Made by a program: the position numbers and the translations under genes. Positions 1 through 8,497 of a stretch of DNA of 14,513 nt are shown here, piece by piece (within the stretch, counting starts at the first letter, position 1; every line of letters begins with the position of its first letter). Below the pieces are notes generated by a model. That model was not told the origin of the DNA, did no database searches, and worked only from the letters and a program-made list of their open reading frames with translations. Origin of the DNA: Kiritimatiellia bacterium (GTDB taxonomy: Bacteria > Verrucomicrobiota > Kiritimatiellia > JAAZAB01); the NCBI GenBank assembly GCA_018400335.1, contig JAGYMT010000009.1, positions 1-14,513 on the forward strand, written 5' to 3'.

Positions 1-140
1 GGCTCTCCGAGCATGCCGTTCTTGGGTTGCCTGCCCGCCGTAGCTTCCGGGCGAAGGCTGGGGCCTGTCCGCCGCAGGAGGATTATCCTGTCAAAAAAAG
101 ATTCAACTGCCGGATTTAGGATGAAGCCTGTCGGAAGCGG
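1..140. other. Intergenic region downstream of the debranching enzyme, with repeat-like pieces
   Basis: I see no gene in this stretch. On the minus strand it is the 3' flank of the debranching enzyme gene. It has a run of seven T (plus-strand A run near 92-98), but no convincing stem in front of it, so I do not call a terminator. The octamer TATCCTGT at 84-91 is the reverse complement of ACAGGATA, which occurs twice in tandem at 12283-12298. The stretch around 38-58 has partly complementary GCTTC and GAAGGC pieces, of a kind seen in dispersed intergenic repeats. Confidence 0.4.
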
Positions 141-3100
141 TCAGGTCCCGAGCGCGGTGAGCACCCTGTAAAGCTCCGTGACGCCCCATGCCTGCGCCGC
201 GCAGCCGCGGGCGGTGTGCGGGCTGTCACCATCGGCTATCTCGGGAACTTGGCCCACGCATCCTGCGTTGATGAGCCGGGTGCTGCCCGCCAGGATCGAG
301 AGCGCGGTCTTGCGCGCCGGTGCGCCGTATGTCATGAAGAGCGCCTCGCTGTAGGACGGGTACAGCCAGGTCCAGGCCGTGCCGTTGTGGTAGGCAGGCT
401 TGCGGCGCGTATCCTCGTCGCCCGTGTAATTTCCCCGGTACGGACGACGGGGATCGTTCAGAAGCGATCCGTTGCGCTCAACCGGCAGCGCGAACTTCAC
501 AGGCCGGTCCGCGAGGCTCCTGATCGCGCCGGGAATCAGCAGCTCCTCGCAAGCGGATAGAACCGATGCACATAAGTTCGGGTCGGTCACGGCTCCAAGC
601 GTTATCGCGAGCAACTGGTTCGGCCGCAGCGCGTCATCCGCCGCGCCCTGTTTCGCGCCGCGTCCGCGCGCGGTGTGCAGACAGTCGCACAGCCACCCTT
701 GCCTTCCGGCTTCGCGATCGGCGGCATAATAGGACAGGATTGATTCGCGCACGCGCCGGGCCATGTTCCGCCATTCGCCGCGCGGCTCGATTTCCGCCAT
801 CAATGTCAGAGCCGTGTGCCAGAGCGCCTGTATCTCGATCGGATATCCTTCACGCGGCGAGCCGGCAGGGAAATTCGTGTCCATCCACGTGAAATGGGCC
901 GGACTGAAAATCAGTCCGCTTTCAGGGTCCATCTTCACGCCGTTCGGCGTGCCTTTCGCGTAGTTGGCGGCTATGGAAAGGAGGACCTGCCTGACGGTTC
1001 TGCCGCCGCAGTCGGCCTTGAAAAACTCACGCTTGCCTTCCGCCCGGGCGAGGTCGGCGCAGGCGACGCAGTACCACAGGGGCGCGTCGGACGTATCCCG
1101 GTTTGCATCGTCGTCCCCGCACATCATGTTCGGGAGCGTGCCGTTCGATTCGAACCGGCCGAACTGACGGAGGATCGCGCGCGCCTCCCTCAGCATTCCC
1201 GCGGCGATAATTCCCCTCAGACATATCAGCGTGTCGCGGCCCCAATCGAGAAACCACGGGTAGCCGGCTATAACTGTTTTGAGCGGACCACGCTTGACTA
1301 TGAAGCTGCCCATCGCCTCGCGCATTGCTGAGTCAAGCCGGATCTCTTTCTTCCGCCGCCTGGTACCGATCCGAGCGCAAGCTGATTCCGGCGCCTCGGG
1401 CTCGGGACGGTCGGGCGTGAGAACATCAGCGCGGAGAACCGCGCCTTCGCCGCCCTTCAGGGTGAAGTGAAAATAGCCCGGACTGAACAGGTCCGATGAT
1501 CCGTCGAACCCGCGTTCCGCATCCTCGGCGTGGGAAACGGAATAGGTCCATTCCGGTTCGCGGACAAAGGAGCCCTTGCTTGTTTGCATGCGCAACTGAC
1601 GGTCCTTCGATGGAGAAAACAGAAATCTTTTCTCCGTGTGGCTCACGGCGTTGCGCCAGGCGGTATCCGCCCCGAGGTATGCCTTTGTCTTACCGTGGTT
1701 GACGCGATCCTCCACGTCGGGGCGCAGGATGAGCTTGACGGGCAAAGCGTTAGGCATGTGGTCCCCGTTCGATGGAGGCTTGTCGCGCCGGAAGCTTATC
1801 TCGATGGCGTTCTCGCCGTCCGGCATTCGCAGGGTGAACTCGAGCGGAACCTTCTTGCCCTGGCCGGCGGAGACCATGAACCGCCAGGTGGCGCAGCCGT
1901 CCTCCGCGGTCGAGAAGGATTCGAGGCAGGTCTTGTCAATCGCCTGGGAATAGCCCTGATACACCATCCACGCCCGGCAGCGCGCGAACATCACTTGGCG
2001 GTCAACGGGATAGTCGGGATTGAGATTCGCGGCCAGCAGCGCGTCGTACTGGGTGAGGAGCTCCCCCCACGCCGCGCGCGCCTGCGCCATGCCGCCTCGC
2101 CCGTTGACGCAGAGCGCGTAGATTCCGCGCCGGAAGGCCTCCCCGAAAGAAAACTCGCGGTGCACGGGCGCGTTGCGCCAGTCGGGCAGGAAGAGAGCCG
2201 TTGAGCGGGTATGCCTGCAATTGCCGGGCTCGTACACAGTGAGATTCAGGGTCCGCTCGATTGCGGAAGCCGGTTCCGGGAACGGGGGGAACAGCGCGAA
2301 ATGCCCGGCACGGGGGCGGCGAATACTCTTCTCGTGACGGAGCGTTTTCTGTCCTTCCAGTATTTCCGCCGTGAAGGGATGCGCGCTCTTCACGTAGAGG
2401 AAATGGCCGGGCGGGATCATCACCGTGCGTTTCAGGTCCCTCGGCCATTCCCAGGAGGAAACTGGCGCGTACGAGCGGGATGCTCCGTCATCCGCACACC
2501 CCGCGGCCGCGCAGAACGAGACGGGATCTTTCAGCATGGCTTTGACTTCCAGATCCAGATCGGGCCCGGCGCAATCGGGGCTCTTTCCCAGCGCCGCGCG
2601 GATCTCGAGCGCCTTTGCGCGGAGCTCCTGTTGTTCCGCACGAGCGGACAAGGACGCCGTGCCGCGCAGCAGTTTCTCCACGGCTTGCAGGTAGGCCGCG
2701 TTCGGGCTGAGGCAGAGTGCTTCCCATGGCGCCAGCGGGCAGGTGAACAAGCCGTCGCGAAACTCCGGCGAGATTTTACTGCCTGATATGAGATCATGAA
2801 GAACTCCGTCTTCTACCGGGAAATCCGCCGCGCGCCAGGAAGCGCTGGAAGGCTGTTCGCCGAGGTTCAGCAGAACCAGCAGCGAGCCTCCGTTCCCGGG
2901 CGCGCGGCGGGCGAGCGCAACTGAGTTCATTGCGGAGCGCTGAACGAACTGCGAATCCGCTCCGGGGTGAAACGCCGGGTGCGCCTCCAGGATCGCGTTC
3001 AGCCGCGCGATGAGCCCGGTCTGATTCTCCTCGCTTCCCCAGTTGAGCGCCTGCGCACCGTGCACGTCCACCTTTTCGGCGGCGAACCATTCGAGGCCGT

Positions 3101-4436
3101 TGGTTATGCCGAAGGCGCCTTCGATGGAACACAGCGCTGAAAGCGCGGTCCTCAGCCTGGCGTAATCGTGCGAGCGCGCTGCGAGCCGGTCATTGTCGTG
3201 GGTCTCGGCATAATGAATGAATAATCCTCTCGTGCGTGAGATTCGCATTGACTCGTCCAGGGAGGCTTCAACCTGGCTGCGATCATAATTCTGGAACAGC
3301 TCCGAATAAGCCCAGTCCAGGTTGGCGTCAATCAGGAGCTGCTCCACCACCTCGATCTTGCCGCCGAGCCCTTCAAGCAGGAGCAGGGTGTCGGGATATT
3401 CAGCCCTGACTTTCGCCGATATGTATTCCCACGCCTGGAATGGAATCATGTAGCCTGCATCGCAGCGGAAGCCGTCAACCCCGCGCCTGGCCCAGAACAG
3501 GAACACTTCGGCCATGTACTGCCACAAGCCGCGCTGAGCGTAGTCCAGTTTCGAGAGATCGGCCCAGGTTACGCCCCAGGCGCCGGGCGAGATGAACCGC
3601 ATGTCCTTGTCCCTCGCGAACCATTCCGGATGCTCGATCTGCAGTTTCGAGGCCCAGCCTGTGTGGTTGACGGGGATATCGAGAAATATTCGGGCCTGCC
3701 GTTCATGAACGGCATCCACGAGCTCCTGAAACTGGTCAATCGGCGTCGTGCGCTGATCGAACTCCGCGAGCGCCGGGTCAACATCCGTGAAATCCAGCGC
3801 CGCGTAAGGGCTGCCGAACCGGCCCATTCGCGCATAAGTCGTGGGAACGGGATGAATGGGGAGAAGCTGGATGGTCCGGAAGCGGAGGCTGCCGATGATG
3901 AAATCCAGCTCGCGGATCAGGTCGCGGAACGTGCCGGACGGAGGAATCACCGCGTAGCCCGCGGAGTCGAGCGTGCTGATGGCTTGTGCCTGGTCCCCGG
4001 TGTCGCCGCTCCGGTTCTTGTTGGGTCCGAACTGGCGGACGAATGCGGTATAAATGGTATTATTGCAGCAGTAGTCGGCCGGCTCCGCCTTGACAACCAC
4101 GTTGCCGCCCGGCGGCCAGACGGGTTCGGATGATTGCTTGGGCAGGAAGAAAGCCTTTGCCTCGAAGCGGCCGACCTCTATCAGCGGCACGAGCGCCGTG
4201 TAGCGGCGGGTCCCAGCCTTTCGCATGGGGATATCGTGCCAATCCCGGTTCAGCGCCGGCCTGCCGAGCTCGGCGCGATCAATGATCTCGCGCCTGCGAA
4301 TTCCCGCGTTACCGATAGTCGAACGAACCCACGCCGTGCCCGCGCGCCGCTCATCTTCCGGCAGATCGAGGGTGAACTCAAGAACGTCGCCTTTGTGAAG
4401 GACAACGCTCGTTCCTGGCGCGGGAATTTGCCTCAT
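141..4436 (-). CDS. Bifunctional glycogen debranching enzyme (GH13-type glucanotransferase fused to GH133 amylo-alpha-1,6-glucosidase)
   Basis: This 1431-residue cytosolic enzyme should remove glycogen branches in two steps: transfer of a short maltooligosaccharide, then hydrolysis of the remaining alpha-1,6 glucose. Residues about 120-420 form a GH13 barrel with all three expected acidic residues: D326 in GFRCDAGY (nucleophile), E355 in LLLEGLGG (acid/base) and D414 in ETHDND. The C-terminal part, about 1045-1431, is the GDE_C (GH133) domain. D1068 in the DWGRDT motif and E1399 in VPEIADGD are the likely catalytic pair, and YHNGTAWTW and AQAWGVTEL are further family signatures. Many bacterial debranching enzymes carry only the C-terminal part (roughly 650-700 residues); this length and order resemble the eukaryotic bifunctional enzyme. 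The ATG lies 6 nt after the stop of the HdrA-like gene, with a weak GAGG upstream, so the two are probably co-transcribed. The family call is firm; exact reaction specificity is inferred. Confidence 0.93.
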   Translation of the reverse strand: MRQIPAPGTSVVLHKGDVLEFTLDLPEDERRAGTAWVRSTIGNAGIRRREIIDRAELGRPALNRDWHDIPMRKAGTRRYTALVPLIEVGRFEAKAFFLPKQSSEPVWPPGGNVVVKAEPADYCCNNTIYTAFVRQFGPNKNRSGDTGDQAQAISTLDSAGYAVIPPSGTFRDLIRELDFIIGSLRFRTIQLLPIHPVPTTYARMGRFGSPYAALDFTDVDPALAEFDQRTTPIDQFQELVDAVHERQARIFLDIPVNHTGWASKLQIEHPEWFARDKDMRFISPGAWGVTWADLSKLDYAQRGLWQYMAEVFLFWARRGVDGFRCDAGYMIPFQAWEYISAKVRAEYPDTLLLLEGLGGKIEVVEQLLIDANLDWAYSELFQNYDRSQVEASLDESMRISRTRGLFIHYAETHDNDRLAARSHDYARLRTALSALCSIEGAFGITNGLEWFAAEKVDVHGAQALNWGSEENQTGLIARLNAILEAHPAFHPGADSQFVQRSAMNSVALARRAPGNGGSLLVLLNLGEQPSSASWRAADFPVEDGVLHDLISGSKISPEFRDGLFTCPLAPWEALCLSPNAAYLQAVEKLLRGTASLSARAEQQELRAKALEIRAALGKSPDCAGPDLDLEVKAMLKDPVSFCAAAGCADDGASRSYAPVSSWEWPRDLKRTVMIPPGHFLYVKSAHPFTAEILEGQKTLRHEKSIRRPRAGHFALFPPFPEPASAIERTLNLTVYEPGNCRHTRSTALFLPDWRNAPVHREFSFGEAFRRGIYALCVNGRGGMAQARAAWGELLTQYDALLAANLNPDYPVDRQVMFARCRAWMVYQGYSQAIDKTCLESFSTAEDGCATWRFMVSAGQGKKVPLEFTLRMPDGENAIEISFRRDKPPSNGDHMPNALPVKLILRPDVEDRVNHGKTKAYLGADTAWRNAVSHTEKRFLFSPSKDRQLRMQTSKGSFVREPEWTYSVSHAEDAERGFDGSSDLFSPGYFHFTLKGGEGAVLRADVLTPDRPEPEAPESACARIGTRRRKKEIRLDSAMREAMGSFIVKRGPLKTVIAGYPWFLDWGRDTLICLRGIIAAGMLREARAILRQFGRFESNGTLPNMMCGDDDANRDTSDAPLWYCVACADLARAEGKREFFKADCGGRTVRQVLLSIAANYAKGTPNGVKMDPESGLIFSPAHFTWMDTNFPAGSPREGYPIEIQALWHTALTLMAEIEPRGEWRNMARRVRESILSYYAADREAGRQGWLCDCLHTARGRGAKQGAADDALRPNQLLAITLGAVTDPNLCASVLSACEELLIPGAIRSLADRPVKFALPVERNGSLLNDPRRPYRGNYTGDEDTRRKPAYHNGTAWTWLYPSYSEALFMTYGAPARKTALSILAGSTRLINAGCVGQVPEIADGDSPHTARGCAAQAWGVTELYRVLTALGT

Positions 4437-4442
4437 GGTTCA

Positions 4443-7214
4443 TCAAGCCTCGATTAGTTCTGAAAACCTGCCCGGCTGCACCGAAGCCAGCCCGTGAAAA
4501 CTCACGCGCGATCCGTCAAACCCGGCCTTCGTGAGCATATCCGCAACCCGCTTCATCCGGCGCTCGGCCCTGCTTGAGCCGGAAAGAAACTTGCAACTCT
4601 CGGGGTGACAGCCGAGAACGACAACGCGCCGCGCCCCCGATTCGAGCGCGGAGAGCACCAATCGCGGATCAACTTCTCCGGCGCACGGGACCTTGACTAT
4701 TTTCACATGGCTGCCGTGATTGCCGCCCGCGGCCTCCGCAGCCGGAATTGCCGAATTCTCGCAAGCGAAAACGATGACCTCCGGCCGCGCGCCTATTTCC
4801 TTCGAGACCTGCTTATCCTCGAAACCCGGCAGCGTGATTGCATGCGCCGGACACTCCGCCGCGCACGCGCCGCAGCGCTTGCAGGAAACGGGCGACACAA
4901 AGGCGGCCTCCTTTTCCCTGTCCACCGTGATGGCGCCGTGCGGGCACACGCGAAGGCAGGTGAGGCACAGAACGCATTTCTCCGGGTTCACCGCGGCGGC
5001 GTCATCGTGTCCGCGAATCTCGCCGCCGGACAGAAGCGCGTGTATCTCGCTCGCAACCGCCCGGGCATCGGTGACGGCAGCGCGGAAATCAGTGTCGCCG
5101 CGCGCGCCGCCCGCGGCGAAAATGCCGGGCCTGTTGGTCAAGCCGGGAAGAAGCCATATATTGTCACACTGCAACTCGCCGTCAGGGCCGGCCCTCAAAC
5201 CCGAGATTGACTCCAGAAGCTTCGCGCATTCGGTCCGGTCCCGGCGGTCAACAATGACGACAGTATCGAACTCCTCCGAAAAAACGGCGCTGGCGGAGGC
5301 GTCGGCGCACTTTATGACCGCGATGCCGTCGCGCCCTGAGACCTCCGGCTTTCGATCGAACTTGACAATAACAGCCCCCGCCGCGCGCGCGCGCCGGTAC
5401 AGCGCCTCGATGCCCGTTGCCGCAACTCGCACGTTGCCGCAGTAGATCCTGACCATCACGCCGCTTCCGCGGAGTTTTTCCGCCAGCGAGAGAACGGCGA
5501 TCCATTCTTCGCGACCGTGCTCGCCGGCCGCGTCCATCACGAAGGCTACCCGCCTGCCCGGTCCGCCGTCACGCAGTCTGGAGAGCAGGCCGGAAATGCC
5601 GGTTATGGCGGAAGACTCGTCTCTTGTCGAAGCGCGACCCTCTGAGTCGCGGGCGAGCGCAATCGCGCCCGCGGAAATCGTCTCCTCCTTGCCGTTGCGG
5701 GAGAGCACGAGGGAGAAGTCGCCCTGTTCGCCCGCCACGGTCTTGAGGGTTGTTCCGGGATACAGTTTTATGCGCTCATCTTCGGCGACTTTGTTTGACA
5801 GGCCGGCGATGAATTCACGGACCATTGTTTCCGCCTCATCGGGGTCGGCCCCGAGATGACCGAACAAGCCCGGCTCCGCCGCCGCGGTTCCGCCCGGGCT
5901 TGATTCCGAATGGATCAGCGCGACGTGATGGCCCAGTCTGCCGAGAGAAAGGGCGGTCTGCATTCCGGCGATTCCGCCGCCAACCACCGCGACGTCGCGG
6001 CATACTCCGCGCGTCTTTCCCTTCGACGGCTTGCGCGAAGCGCCTGCGGCGGCCAGAATTATTGCGCTCACCGCTTCGGCCTGAGCGATGGACCCGGCGA
6101 TATCCTTGGGAGATTCACTTGCGCCGGCGACGTAGATTCCGCGTCTCTGGAGATCCGGCTGGGCATCCGCGCCCTTCAACCCGAAAAATCCCTGCTCATC
6201 GGTTGGAATGTTGAGCTTATCGGCGAGCAGTGCTGCCCCGGCCGGGGGCCGGATTCCCACCGAGAGCACAACCAGATCGAACTCCTCCGCGCGGACGCCA
6301 TCGCCCGGCGCCACGGCAGGCGCGGCCGGCTTGGACGGCGGCACTCGTCCGTCCCCCGTATACTTCACGAGCACTGATCCGTCCGGTCCCTGGTTCAGCT
6401 CGTACGGCCGCGAGCGTACGAATCGCATCTGGTCCTTGCATTGTCCGTAGAACTCGTCAAAGCCCTTCCCGAATTTCTGGATGTCCATGTGGAAGACTGT
6501 TATCTCCGCTTCGGCGGACTGGTGCTTGATCAGCCGTGCCATCCTCAAAGCGTAGGAGCAGCAAACTGTTGAGCAGTAGTCGGAATCCTCCGGCCGGCGG
6601 TAAATCTCCTCCGTTCTCGATCCCACGCACTGGATGAAGGCGATTCTCCTTGGCGCGGCCTTATCAAAGGGACGGAAGATCCTGTTTTCCTGCGCGAGCT
6701 GCCTTTCAGCCTCGACGCCGGTGATGACGTCGGGAATGCTTCCATAACGATAGGCGCTGTTCTCAGCCGGATCGTACGGCTGGAAGCCGACCGCGACTAC
6801 GATGGAGTCAACCTCGATCTTCTTCGTGCGTCGAGCCTTGCCTGAGAGAACGGCGGTGAACCGGCAGCCCTTCTCATTCTCCTCCACCCGCAGCAGTTCG
6901 GTTGACGTGTGCAGGCGGATGGGCGCCCCGGTTCCGGCGCGCGCGCGGCTTGACGAGGCTTTCCGTACGGAGCGGAATATCTCGTCCGCCGTGCAAACGT
7001 TGCAGCGCATGCAGACGCTGGTCGCCTTGCAGCCCATCTCGGCAACGCGGCCGCCGATGTCGGGATTCCGTTCCACGAGATGCACGGCGATCCCGCCGCG
7101 GCTGAGCCTGTCGGCAACGGCTGCGCCTGCGATTCCGCCGCCGAGCACCAGCACGCCGCCCTTTGCGCGGGGTCCCGGCCGTGCCGCCGATGAAGATTTC
7201 CTGTTTGTGCGCAT
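4443..7214 (-). CDS. hdrA: HdrA-like FAD/iron-sulfur electron-transfer protein with C-terminal MvhD domain
   Basis: This 923-residue protein is of the heterodisulfide-reductase subunit A family, cytosolic electron-transfer flavoproteins that can take part in flavin-based electron bifurcation. Domains in order: an FAD site GGGIAG at 25-30; a cysteine cluster C62, C68, C71, C74; HdrA-typical cysteines C196 (IQCVGSR) and C214, C218, C219; a second dinucleotide-binding GGGIAG near residue 410; two [4Fe-4S] ferredoxin motifs (C747/750/753/757 and C778/781/784/788); and an MvhD-type [2Fe-2S] domain from about 815, with C818, C844, C869, C874. HdrA-MvhD fusions are known, for example in QmoB and in HdrA-type proteins of sulfate reducers. 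No HdrB, HdrC, hydrogenase or formate dehydrogenase gene is in the window, so the partner and electron donor are unknown. A weak GGA-type ribosome site precedes the ATG. The gene leads a unit with the debranching enzyme downstream. Confidence 0.88.
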   Translation of the reverse strand: MRTNRKSSSAARPGPRAKGGVLVLGGGIAGAAVADRLSRGGIAVHLVERNPDIGGRVAEMGCKATSVCMRCNVCTADEIFRSVRKASSSRARAGTGAPIRLHTSTELLRVEENEKGCRFTAVLSGKARRTKKIEVDSIVVAVGFQPYDPAENSAYRYGSIPDVITGVEAERQLAQENRIFRPFDKAAPRRIAFIQCVGSRTEEIYRRPEDSDYCSTVCCSYALRMARLIKHQSAEAEITVFHMDIQKFGKGFDEFYGQCKDQMRFVRSRPYELNQGPDGSVLVKYTGDGRVPPSKPAAPAVAPGDGVRAEEFDLVVLSVGIRPPAGAALLADKLNIPTDEQGFFGLKGADAQPDLQRRGIYVAGASESPKDIAGSIAQAEAVSAIILAAAGASRKPSKGKTRGVCRDVAVVGGGIAGMQTALSLGRLGHHVALIHSESSPGGTAAAEPGLFGHLGADPDEAETMVREFIAGLSNKVAEDERIKLYPGTTLKTVAGEQGDFSLVLSRNGKEETISAGAIALARDSEGRASTRDESSAITGISGLLSRLRDGGPGRRVAFVMDAAGEHGREEWIAVLSLAEKLRGSGVMVRIYCGNVRVAATGIEALYRRARAAGAVIVKFDRKPEVSGRDGIAVIKCADASASAVFSEEFDTVVIVDRRDRTECAKLLESISGLRAGPDGELQCDNIWLLPGLTNRPGIFAAGGARGDTDFRAAVTDARAVASEIHALLSGGEIRGHDDAAAVNPEKCVLCLTCLRVCPHGAITVDREKEAAFVSPVSCKRCGACAAECPAHAITLPGFEDKQVSKEIGARPEVIVFACENSAIPAAEAAGGNHGSHVKIVKVPCAGEVDPRLVLSALESGARRVVVLGCHPESCKFLSGSSRAERRMKRVADMLTKAGFDGSRVSFHGLASVQPGRFSELIEA

Positions 7215-7287
7215 ACTTATTCCGTGCCGTCATTAATTCTTGAGCGCCGTCGGCCGTGCCGCGTGACGAGACTATTCATCAGAGGGG

Positions 7288-7317
7288 ATAATATACACCT
7301 TGTCCCGCGATGAACAA
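7288..7317 (-). promoter_or_regulatory. Candidate promoter of the HdrA-like/debranching enzyme unit
   Basis: On the minus strand TTGTTC (7317-7312) is followed after 18 nt by TATTAT (7293-7288), a good match to a -10 box; the -35 match is only partial. It ends about 74 nt before the HdrA start. Called by eye from consensus only. Confidence 0.35.
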
Positions 7318-7321
7318 GCCG

Positions 7322-7339
7322 CATTTTGTCCATTTTGTC
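7322..7339. repeat. Tandem 9-bp repeat CATTTTGTC x2
   Basis: Two perfect adjacent copies of CATTTTGTC (7322-7330 and 7331-7339) lie between the two divergent promoters. They are followed at once by TGTTTGAACA (7340-7349), whose ends resemble the arms of the palindrome at 7404-7422. The function is unknown; it could be a dispersed intergenic repeat or part of a regulatory site. Confidence 0.5.
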
Positions 7340-7355
7340 TGTTTGAACAATAGTC

Positions 7356-7385
7356 TTTACACGCGGGGCGCTTCGCTGGTAGTGT
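7356..7385 (+). promoter_or_regulatory. Candidate recA promoter
   Basis: TTTACA at 7356-7361 is one mismatch from the sigma-70 -35 consensus. After 18 nt comes TAGTGT (7380-7385), a weak -10 box. The predicted transcription start would fall just before the palindrome at 7404-7422, a sensible place for a repressor site. Consensus reading only. Confidence 0.3.
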
Positions 7386-7403
7386 AATGATCTGAAATTG
7401 ATG

Positions 7404-7422
7404 CTGTTCAAGGCCTGAACAG
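7404..7422 (+). promoter_or_regulatory. Palindromic candidate SOS (LexA-type) operator of recA
   Basis: CTGTTCA and TGAACAG are perfect 7-bp inverted arms around a 5-nt centre, 30 nt upstream of the recA ATG. recA is the classic LexA-regulated gene. The half-sites TGTTC and GAACA are those I recall for the Verrucomicrobia LexA motif, but there the spacing is 4 nt and here it is 7. It also does not fit the E. coli CTGT-N8-ACAG spacing. That the palindrome exists is certain; that LexA binds it is inference. Confidence 0.5.
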
Positions 7423-7452
7423 CGTGGCTATTTGCAAGGGGGCAAATCCGAC

Positions 7453-8484
7453 ATGGCAGCAAAATCATCGAAGACAGAAGAAGCGAAGGACGGCAGCTCC
7501 GCCCTTAACAATGTAATTGCGCAAATACAGAAGGAATTCGGGGATGGCGCCATCATGCGGCTCGGAGACGCCGCGGCGGCAAGGCAGGTGCCGTGTATTT
7601 CCACAGGCGCGCTCTCGCTGAATATCGCGCTCGGGATAGGCGGGCTCCCGCGCGGACGCATCACGGAGATTTTCGGTCCGGAATCCTCCGGCAAGACCAC
7701 ACTGACCCTGCACGTGATCGCGAACGCACAGAGGGCGGGCGGAGTGGCGGCGTTCATAGACGCCGAGCACGCAATGGACCCGACATATGCCAAAAAGATA
7801 GGAGTCAATATTGATGAGCTCCTTGTCTCCCAGCCGTCATCCGGCGAAGAGGCGCTGACGATTGCCGAGACGCTGATCCGCAGCAACGCGACGGATGTGG
7901 TGGTCGTTGATTCCGTGGCGGCGCTTGTTCCCAAGAGCGAGATCGAGGGCGAAATGGGCGACCCGCAGATGGGTATGCAGGCGAGGCTGATGTCGCAGGC
8001 AATGCGCAAGCTGACCGCCGCGATTGCCAACTCGAAGACCTGCTGTATCTTCACCAACCAGTTGCGCGAGAAGATAGGCGTGATGTTCGGCAACCCGGAG
8101 ACCACGCCCGGCGGCAAGGCGCTCAAGTTCTACGCGTCGGTCCGTTTGGATATAAGAAGGATAGGCATAATCAAGGACGCGACGGGGCGCGTGATGGGTA
8201 ACCACACCCGCGTCAAGGTGGTGAAAAACAAGGTCGCTCCGCCGTTCATCGAGGCGGAGTTCGATATACTTTACGCAGAGGGGATATCATGGGCCGGCTC
8301 GATAGTTGATGCCGCCGTTCAGCACGGGGTTGTTGACAAGCGCGGTTCATGGCTCGCGTTCGAGGGCGAGCAACTCGGGCAGGGGCGTGAGGCGGCGATA
8401 GTCGAGGTCAAGAACAATGCGGAGCTTCAGGCGAAGCTGCTCGATAAGGTCAAGGAGAAGCTCAGCATCGCCGCGGGCGCATGA
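7453..8484 (+). CDS. recA: Recombinase RecA
   Basis: This 343-residue protein is the ATP-dependent strand-exchange protein of homologous recombination and coprotease of the SOS response. The Walker A motif GPESSGKT is at residues 75-82 and the Walker B aspartate in VVVVDS is D153. The region with [19 protein letters not shown] is the conserved DNA-binding loop 2 and its flank. Length and order are typical. The C-terminal tail ([12 protein letters not shown]) lacks the strongly acidic end found in E. coli RecA. I chose the ATG at 7453 because AAGGGGG (7436-7442) sits 10 nt before it; an in-frame TTG at 7432 lies upstream of that ribosome site. alaS starts 13 nt after the stop, so the two are probably one operon. 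The palindrome at 7404-7422 suggests SOS control. Confidence 0.98.
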   Translation: MAAKSSKTEEAKDGSSALNNVIAQIQKEFGDGAIMRLGDAAAARQVPCISTGALSLNIALGIGGLPRGRITEIFGPESSGKTTLTLHVIANAQRAGGVAAFIDAEHAMDPTYAKKIGVNIDELLVSQPSSGEEALTIAETLIRSNATDVVVVDSVAALVPKSEIEGEMGDPQMGMQARLMSQAMRKLTAAIANSKTCCIFTNQLREKIGVMFGNPETTPGGKALKFYASVRLDIRRIGIIKDATGRVMGNHTRVKVVKNKVAPPFIEAEFDILYAEGISWAGSIVDAAVQHGVVDKRGSWLAFEGEQLGQGREAAIVEVKNNAELQAKLLDKVKEKLSIAAGA

Positions 8485-8497
8485 GCGTCGGCAGGCT

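Noticed and set aside
1530..2204. Long plus-strand open frames opposite the debranching enzyme, also at 3630-4133
   Set aside because: They are antisense shadows in high-GC coding sequence, rich in Arg/Ala/Pro and without motifs, while the minus strand holds a clear enzyme.
4605..5445. Plus-strand open frames opposite the HdrA-MvhD gene
   Set aside because: The minus strand here encodes the ferredoxin and MvhD cysteine motifs; the opposite frames show no domain signature.
7432..7452. An earlier TTG start for recA
   Set aside because: It lies upstream of the clear ribosome site AAGGGGG at 7436-7442, and the added residues (LQGGKSD) do not match RecA N-termini.
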